A stretch of DNA of 7,002 bases from contig JAGBEM010000196.1 of NCBI GenBank assembly GCA_017936985.1, positions 1-7,002 on the forward strand. The letters are read 5' to 3'. The DNA comes from Oscillospiraceae bacterium. GTDB taxonomy: Bacteria > Bacillota_A > Clostridia > Oscillospirales > Oscillospiraceae. A model generated the notes under the pieces. The model did no database searches. It was given only the letters and a program-made list of their open reading frames with translations, and was not told the DNA's origin. Of the stretch, positions 1 to 4,274 are shown in pieces (position 1 is the stretch's first letter; the number at the start of each line of letters is the position of its first letter). A program made the position numbers and the translations under genes.

Positions 1-670
1 CGATCCAGTTGCGCTGGATCTCCTTGGTGGATTCCGGCCAGTCGATCTCGTTCAGACCCTCCAGCAGCTTTTCCGCAAAAGCGGGCTGGTCAATGACCCA
101 CTGCATCATGTTCTTCTTGACCACAGGGAAGCCGCCGCGCTCGGACTTGCCGTCGATGACCTCATCGTTGCTGAGTACGGTGCCCAGCTCCTCGCACCAG
201 TTCACAGGCATCTCGATCCGCTTGGCGTAGCCTGCCTCGTAAAGCTGCTTAAAGATCCACTGGGTCCACTTATAGAAAGAAGGATCGGAAGTGGCGATAA
301 CCTTGGACCAGTCATAGTCGAAGCCCAGTTCTTTCAACTGTGCGGAGAAGGTCTTGATATTCTCCTGAGTAAAGCCGTTGGGGTGGTTGCCGGTGGAAAC
401 AGCGTACTGCTCCGCAGGCAGACCGAAGGAGTCATAGCCCATGGGGTGCAGCACATTATAGCCCTGCATTCTCTTCATGCGGGACATAATATCCGTAGCG
501 GTATAGCCCTCGGGGTGACCTGCATGCAGGCCCACGCCGGAGGGGTACGGGAACATATCCAGAACATAATACTTAGGCTTGGAGAAATCCCACACATCCG
601 TATGGAAGGTCTTATTCTCCTCCCAGTATTTCTGCCATTTGGCTTCAATGTTAGTAAAATCGTAATTCAT
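1..670 (-). CDS. leuS: Leucyl-tRNA synthetase, N-terminal part (C-terminus beyond window)
   Basis: LeuRS is a class Ia cytosolic enzyme that charges tRNA-Leu with leucine. I read 223 uninterrupted codons from the ATG ([16 protein letters not shown]) to the window edge; a full bacterial enzyme has about 800-870 residues. The visible part is the first half of the Rossmann catalytic fold: [20 protein letters not shown] (40-59) with the HIGH-type motif as HAGH (49-52), then [20 protein letters not shown] (66-85) and AEQYA (86-90). The [15 protein letters not shown] segment (157-171) keeps one Cys (159), but the further Cys of the E. coli zinc knuckle are replaced by DGKSERGG (173-180), as in Bacillus-type enzymes. 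The window stops at IQRNWI, just before the CP1 editing domain. The identification is firm. Confidence 0.96.
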   Translation of the reverse strand, partial: MNYDFTNIEAKWQKYWEENKTFHTDVWDFSKPKYYVLDMFPYPSGVGLHAGHPEGYTATDIMSRMKRMQGYNVLHPMGYDSFGLPAEQYAVSTGNHPNGFTQENIKTFSAQLKELGFDYDWSKVIATSDPSFYKWTQWIFKQLYEAGYAKRIEMPVNWCEELGTVLSNDEVIDGKSERGGFPVVKKNMMQWVIDQPAFAEKLLEGLNEIDWPESTKEIQRNWI

Positions 671-678
671 GACGAACA

Positions 679-685
679 CTTCCTT
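679..685 (-). promoter_or_regulatory. Ribosome binding site of leuS, overlapping the rsfS stop
   Basis: The minus strand reads TAAGGAAG, where TAA is the rsfS stop and AAGGAAG is the Shine-Dalgarno sequence, 8 nt before the ATG at 670. The 13 nt gap leaves no room for a T-box leader, so leuS appears to be read from the operon mRNA here. Confidence 0.75.
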
Positions 686-1049
686 ACATCATCTCAGGGA
701 TAATTTCTTTTAAGTCAACACTTTCCGCATCGGCCCACAGCCGTTCCAGATCATAGAACTCTCTGGCTTCCTCGGTGAACACATGGACAACGATAGAGCC
801 GAAATCCAGCAGCTCCCAGCTATTGCCACGGTGACCTTCACGGCCCAGCATGGGCTCGCCCAGCTCAGTGAGCGTATACTCGGCATAGTCGCACAAGGTC
901 TTGACGTGGGTGCTGGATGTGCCGGTGCAGATCAAAAAGTAATCTGCCAGGCTGGATACATCGGCGATGCGCAGCAGCTTAATATCCATACCTTTCTTGG
1001 CATCCAGTGCTTTGGTAACTTCATAGGCAACTTGTTTTGCAGTTAACAT
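684..1049 (-). CDS. rsfS: Ribosomal silencing factor RsfS
   Basis: RsfS (Iojap/YbeB family; YqeL in Bacillus) binds ribosomal protein uL14 on the 50S subunit and blocks subunit joining, damping translation when nutrients are short. The product is 121 aa, the usual length, and spans the whole domain. Recognisable family segments are the [20 protein letters not shown] strand-helix region (about 22-41), the [12 protein letters not shown] segment (41-52), [21 protein letters not shown] (from about 69 to 89) and the [12 protein letters not shown] end (about 96-107). The start is the ATG giving [11 protein letters not shown]; a TTG seven codons upstream is less likely. The gene follows nadD-yqeK by 17 nt, as rsfS follows yqeK in Bacillus, and its TAA stop forms part of the leuS ribosome binding site. 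Confidence 0.95.
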   Translation of the reverse strand: MLTAKQVAYEVTKALDAKKGMDIKLLRIADVSSLADYFLICTGTSSTHVKTLCDYAEYTLTELGEPMLGREGHRGNSWELLDFGSIVVHVFTEEAREFYDLERLWADAESVDLKEIIPEMM

Positions 1050-1053
1050 ATAT

Positions 1054-1065
1054 CCTCTATCCTTT
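1054..1065 (-). promoter_or_regulatory. Ribosome binding region of rsfS
   Basis: Two purine-rich matches lie before the ATG at 1049: AAAGGA, spaced 10 nt, and AGAGG, spaced 4 nt. Both support the ATG over the in-frame TTG at 1070, which overlaps the preceding stop and has no ribosome binding site upstream. Confidence 0.6.
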
Positions 1066-1066
1066 C

Positions 1067-2254
1067 TCAAAGGGACTGATTTAAAAATTCAAGGGCTTCC
1101 CGGGATTCGGGAGAAATCTCACTACCCTGTTTTTTCAGCATTTCCAGGGTCATGGTAAGACCCAGCTTCAGTGCGGCATCCAGATCTGAATACGCAAGAT
1201 CGCGCAGTTTTTCAACGCCGGGGAAATCCCGGTTCGGCTCCATATAGTCTGCCACATAAATGATTTTTTCCAGCGTGTTCATGTCCGCTTTTCCCGTAGT
1301 ATGGGAACGGATGGCCGACACCACTGCATCATTTTCTCCAAAGATCCGCCGGGCGACCAATGAACCGGTCAGTGCATGGAGGGTTTTGGGATTTTGGGTA
1401 AAAAATGCATCCAGTAATATACCATACTCCCTGCACAAAGTCAATTGAAGCGGTCCGTCCAGGGCTTTTGTAATATCGTGGAGCAAACCGGCTCTCGCCG
1501 CGTCCGTTTCGTCCGCACCCCAGCGTTTTGCAAGCGCGATGGCTGTATCCCGGCAGCCCAGGACGTGGGCAACACGGTTGGGCTTCAAAAGGCCGGTAAC
1601 GACAGCTTCCAGCTTTTCCATGGGAAGATCGCAAAAGTCCTCCCCTGTTTCGTAAAGGCGGTTTTCCCGGATGTAATCCGCTACACCTGCCGGCAGAAAA
1701 GAATCTGCACACCGGAACACCAGCATACGGCGAAGCTGCGTGGAGGAAATATCCACCACCGGATTTTCCACCAGTTCCACTTGAGCACCCAACGCTTCCA
1801 TTGTAGCCTTATGCTGCCGGATCTGTTCTTCTTCTCCCCGGTCGCCCCGGTAGAATACCGCTAATGTCACCTGTCGCCAAATTTGCTCCGCATTCTTCCA
1901 GTTCTGAAAGGACAGGAACATATCCGTACCCATCAGCAGATACAGCGTATCATCGGGGTATTGCTTACGCAACTGCTCCACAGTCTGGTAGGTATAGCTT
2001 GGGCCTTCCCTGTTCAGCTCCATATCGGTCACTTCCACCCGGTCATCTTCCATCGCACCGACGCTGATGCGCACCATATCCAGACGCTGTCTGGGCGCAG
2101 GCGTAAGTGCAGGCATGACTTTATGGGGCGCAATGCGGTCGGGAATCAGCAGAAGTTTATCCAGTGCCAATGTTCCCAGAGCGCACGAAGCCGCATGGAT
2201 ATGCCCAATATGGGGTGGATTAAAGGTACCGCCGTAAATGCCGATCCTAGCCAT
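1067..2254 (-). CDS. nadD-yqeK: Fused nicotinate-nucleotide adenylyltransferase (NadD) and HD-domain Ap4A hydrolase (YqeK)
   Basis: This is one 395 aa frame holding two enzymes that are separate neighbours in Bacillus subtilis. Residues 1 to about 203 are NadD, which makes nicotinic acid adenine dinucleotide from NaMN and ATP in NAD synthesis. Its marks are GGTFNPPHIGHI (8-19, nucleotidyltransferase HxGH at 15-18), MGTDMF (108-113), ISSTQLRR (169-176) and the typical end LPAGVADYIRENRLYE (187-202). After about ten linker residues, residues about 212-395 are YqeK, an HD-domain metal phosphohydrolase. The family hydrolyses diadenosine tetraphosphate symmetrically to ADP. Expected metal ligands are present: H230, H259-D260, H293, H318 and D336 (in YVADYMEPNR). 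Both halves are full length with no missing key residue, so the fusion is probably active in both. The start has a good ribosome binding site. rsfS begins 17 nt after the stop. Confidence 0.94.
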   Translation of the reverse strand: MARIGIYGGTFNPPHIGHIHAASCALGTLALDKLLLIPDRIAPHKVMPALTPAPRQRLDMVRISVGAMEDDRVEVTDMELNREGPSYTYQTVEQLRKQYPDDTLYLLMGTDMFLSFQNWKNAEQIWRQVTLAVFYRGDRGEEEQIRQHKATMEALGAQVELVENPVVDISSTQLRRMLVFRCADSFLPAGVADYIRENRLYETGEDFCDLPMEKLEAVVTGLLKPNRVAHVLGCRDTAIALAKRWGADETDAARAGLLHDITKALDGPLQLTLCREYGILLDAFFTQNPKTLHALTGSLVARRIFGENDAVVSAIRSHTTGKADMNTLEKIIYVADYMEPNRDFPGVEKLRDLAYSDLDAALKLGLTMTLEMLKKQGSEISPESREALEFLNQSL

Positions 2255-2260
2255 AAACGT

Positions 2261-2265
2261 CTCCT
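2261..2265 (-). promoter_or_regulatory. Ribosome binding site of nadD-yqeK
   Basis: AGGAG lies 6 nt before the ATG at 2254, in the longest non-coding gap of the window (2255-2291, 37 nt). The rest of the gap has no convincing hairpin or promoter. Confidence 0.8.
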
Positions 2266-2291
2266 GTAGATAGTGTCAGAAGTGGTTTTTC

Positions 2292-2762
2292 TTACTTATC
2301 GCCGCGAAGCTGCTTTTCCCGCTCTCGTTCGATGGCCTTGTCAATAGCCATCTGGCGGAAATACTGATTTCTCTGTTCGCGAACTTTCTTATCTGCGGCG
2401 CGGCGGGCACGGATGCCCTTACCAACAGGATCGGATTTGCTCACAGGCGTTGCCTTGCGTTTGGCTCTGCCGGTTTGATTGCGCTCAGCCTGGCACTTTT
2501 CGCTGAAGCGGTAGAGCACGAACTTAGTGCCGATCACCGCCACGCCCTCTGCGCCGGTAGCCTCGCAGATGGCATCGCTGACCTCTCTGGGCGTCAGTAG
2601 AGCGCCTTCCAGGACTTTGCCCTTGACCAGCTCTCTGGCTGTCAGCAAATTCTCCGCCTCAGCGATCAACGCATCAGTGACGCCGGACTTACCCACCATC
2701 AAGGTGGTATCGATCGTATTGGCCTGAGCGCGAAGCTCTGCTCTTTCTTTACTTGTCAGCAT
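2292..2762 (-). CDS. yhbY: YhbY-family (CRM domain) ribosome assembly RNA-binding protein with basic C-terminal extension
   Basis: YhbY proteins (YqeI in Bacillus) are small CRM-domain RNA-binding proteins linked to assembly of the 50S subunit. Residues 1 to about 97 are the CRM domain: LTSKERAELRAQA at the N-terminus, the GxxG-type loop MVGKSGVTD (22-30), the KGKVLEGALLTPRE segment (47-60), and the last strand VAVIGTKFVLYRFSE (74-88). The family is usually about 95-105 aa, but this product is 156 aa. Residues 98-156 are an added tail with 20 Lys/Arg among 59 residues, Pro/Ser-containing at first and then probably helical and Glu/Arg-rich. The tail may add RNA or ribosome contacts (inference). 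The start is set by the strong ribosome binding site within rdgB. The next gene starts 37 nt after the stop. The core identity is firm; the tail's role is unknown. Confidence 0.92.
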   Translation of the reverse strand: MLTSKERAELRAQANTIDTTLMVGKSGVTDALIAEAENLLTARELVKGKVLEGALLTPREVSDAICEATGAEGVAVIGTKFVLYRFSEKCQAERNQTGRAKRKATPVSKSDPVGKGIRARRAADKKVREQRNQYFRQMAIDKAIEREREKQLRGDK

Positions 2763-3354
2763 AGCCTGCCTCCTTCAATTTCTCATAAAATACTTTCAGT
2801 GCATTGCCACGGTGAGATACTTCGTTCTTTGCTTCCGGGGGCATCTGGGCCGTGGTCATGCCCATAGGGGGATAGTAGAAAATGGGGTCATAGCCGAAGC
2901 CGTTTTCCCCTCTCGGCTCCCGCAAAAGCTCGCCATGGATCTCGCCACGGGCCTGGATGGTCTGTCTTTCCGGCGTGACCATAGTGATGACACAGACAAA
3001 CTGAGCCTGGCGTTGGCCGTCAGGTACATTTTCTGTGTTTTTCAGCAGCAGAAGCAGTCTTCCCCAATCATCAAGACTTTCATCAAAGCCGTAACGGGCA
3101 GAATAGATACCGGGTTCGCCGTTTAATGCATCCACAGCGATGCCGGAATCATCTGCCAGAGCCGGCAAGCCGGTAGCTTTCATCACTGCTTCTGCTTTGA
3201 TGAAAGAATTTTCCTCAAAGGTTGTGCCAGTTTCTTCCACATCGATGTCGATGCCAAGCTCTGACTGGAGCACCAGCTCCATGCCGAATTTTTCGGTGAT
3301 CTTACTGATCTCTTCCAGCTTGTGTTTATTTTTGCTTGCCAGAACTACTTTCAT
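2749..3354 (-). CDS. rdgB: XTP/dITP diphosphatase (RdgB/HAM1 family)
   Basis: This enzyme hydrolyses non-canonical purine triphosphates (ITP, dITP, XTP) to monophosphate and pyrophosphate in the cytosol, keeping deaminated bases out of DNA and RNA. The product is 201 aa, the normal family length. Family motifs appear in order: substrate-binding ASKNKHKLEE (6-15), EETGTTFEENS with catalytic-site acidic residues (40-50), ADDSGIAVDAL (67-77, including the general-base Asp region), PGIYSARY (81-88), GENGFGYDPIF (149-159) and SHRGNAL (180-186). The ATG starts 2 nt after the ftsY stop, and the 3' end overlaps the start of yhbY by 14 nt, so the gene sits in a tightly coupled string. Nothing looks degenerate. 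The symbol follows E. coli usage; Bacillus names may differ. Confidence 0.96.
   Translation of the reverse strand: MKVVLASKNKHKLEEISKITEKFGMELVLQSELGIDIDVEETGTTFEENSFIKAEAVMKATGLPALADDSGIAVDALNGEPGIYSARYGFDESLDDWGRLLLLLKNTENVPDGQRQAQFVCVITMVTPERQTIQARGEIHGELLREPRGENGFGYDPIFYYPPMGMTTAQMPPEAKNEVSHRGNALKVFYEKLKEAGYADK
2769..2775 (-). promoter_or_regulatory. Strong ribosome binding site of yhbY inside rdgB
   Basis: AAGGAGG, a near-perfect match to the anti-Shine-Dalgarno, lies in the 3' end of rdgB and 6 nt before the ATG at 2762. It supports a yhbY start that overlaps rdgB by 14 nt. Confidence 0.85.
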
Positions 3355-3356
3355 AC

Positions 3357-4262
3357 TTACAGCAGTGCCTCCACAAAATCCCGGGCCACAAAGGGCATCA
3401 AGTCATCTGCCTGTTCGCCCACACCGATATACTTCACAGGGATCTGCAGCGCATCCGCTACCGCCACGACGATACCGCCCTTTGCGGTGCCGTCCAGCTT
3501 GGTCAGTGCCATAGCTGTTACGCCAGCGATCTCCTTAAACTGCTTAGCCTGCACAAGGCCGTTTTGGCCGGTGGTGCCGTCCAGCACCAGCAAAACCTCA
3601 CGGGCTGCATCCGGCAGTTCTCTCTGGACGATCCGGCTGATCTTATTCAGCTCGTTCATCAAGTTCTGTTTGTTGTGGAGCCGGCCGGCGGTATCCACCA
3701 GGATCACATCCACATTTCTCGCCTTGGCAGCCTGGATACCGTCAAAGACGACGGATGCCGGGTCTGCGCCTTCATGTTGGCGCACGATGTCAGCGCCGCT
3801 GCGGCCTGCCCAGACTTCCAGCTGATCGGCAGCTGCCGCCCGGAAGGTATCACCAGCCACCAGCATGACCTTTTTACCCTGCTTAACAAGCTGGGTAGCG
3901 ATCTTGCCGATGGTGGTGGTCTTGCCAACGCCATTGACGCCGATGACCAGAACCACAGACGGCTTAGTGGAAAGATCCAGCTCCGGACTGCCCACTTCCA
4001 GCATGGCAACCAGAATATCCTTCAGTGCCTGCTTGGCCTGCTCTGTTTCCTTTAAATGCTGCTCCTTGACCGCTTTGCGCAGCTGCTCCACAGCTTTTAC
4101 CGCCGTGTCAACGCCCAAGTCTGCCAGGATCAGGCACTCTTCCAGTTCTTCGTAAAAATCCTCATCGATCTGGCTGAAGCCGGAAAACACGCTGCCCAAA
4201 GTGCTGTTTAAGGCATCTCTGGTCTTGGTAAGACCGGCTTTGATCTTGTCAAAAAATCCCAT
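3357..4262 (-). CDS. ftsY: Signal recognition particle receptor FtsY
   Basis: FtsY is the SRP receptor GTPase. It pairs with Ffh at the inner face of the membrane and delivers ribosome-nascent chains to SecYEG. The product is 301 aa, and the start at MGFFDKIKAGL gives the amphipathic membrane-targeting helix usual for Gram-positive FtsY. There is no long acidic A domain of the E. coli kind. Residues about 15-85 form the helical N domain. The G domain follows, with G1 GVNGVGKTT (108-116), DTFRAAAADQL (138-148, SRP-GTPase insertion region), G3 DTAGR (190-194), G4 TKLD (254-257) and GTAKGG (258-263). All GTPase motifs look intact. An upstream in-frame TTG (4283) would add seven residues but lacks a good ribosome binding site. 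The start lies 10 nt after smc, and the next gene begins 2 nt after the stop. Confidence 0.97.
   Translation of the reverse strand: MGFFDKIKAGLTKTRDALNSTLGSVFSGFSQIDEDFYEELEECLILADLGVDTAVKAVEQLRKAVKEQHLKETEQAKQALKDILVAMLEVGSPELDLSTKPSVVLVIGVNGVGKTTTIGKIATQLVKQGKKVMLVAGDTFRAAAADQLEVWAGRSGADIVRQHEGADPASVVFDGIQAAKARNVDVILVDTAGRLHNKQNLMNELNKISRIVQRELPDAAREVLLVLDGTTGQNGLVQAKQFKEIAGVTAMALTKLDGTAKGGIVVAVADALQIPVKYIGVGEQADDLMPFVARDFVEALL
3368..3372 (-). promoter_or_regulatory. Probable ribosome binding site of rdgB inside ftsY
   Basis: GGAGG lies within the last codons of ftsY, 13 nt upstream of the rdgB ATG. That spacing is longer than the usual 5-9 nt. With only 2 nt between the ftsY stop and the rdgB start, re-initiation by terminating ribosomes may contribute (inference). 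Confidence 0.5.
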
Positions 4263-4268
4263 TGAAAA

Positions 4269-4274
4269 CTCCTT
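4269..4274 (-). promoter_or_regulatory. Ribosome binding site of ftsY, overlapping the smc stop
   Basis: The minus strand reads TAAGGAG, where TAA is the smc stop codon and AAGGAG is a strong Shine-Dalgarno sequence 6 nt before the ATG at 4262. It decides the ftsY start against an in-frame TTG at 4283, which lies inside smc and has no comparable site. The shared bases suggest translational coupling (inference). Confidence 0.85.

Noticed and set aside
1..670. LeuRS lacking the zinc-knuckle cysteines as a possible defect
   Set aside because: Bacillus-type LeuRS enzymes naturally lack these ligands and carry a similar DGKSERGG segment, so this is a lineage trait and not damage.
1050..1070. TTG start at 1070 for rsfS, adding seven residues
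   Set aside because: It overlaps the nadD-yqeK stop, lacks a ribosome binding site, and the added residues (MRKDRGY) simply translate the purine-rich ribosome binding region of the ATG start.
2255..2291. Possible promoter or terminator in the 37 nt gap between yhbY and nadD-yqeK
   Set aside because: The only T-run is on the plus strand, so on the transcribed strand it reads as A. No stem of useful length forms, and no paired -35/-10 elements are convincing.
3336..4055. A 239-codon plus-strand open frame opposite ftsY
   Set aside because: It lies antisense to a gene with all GTPase motifs intact, shows no recognisable motif, and is His/Leu/Gln-rich as expected of a shadow frame.
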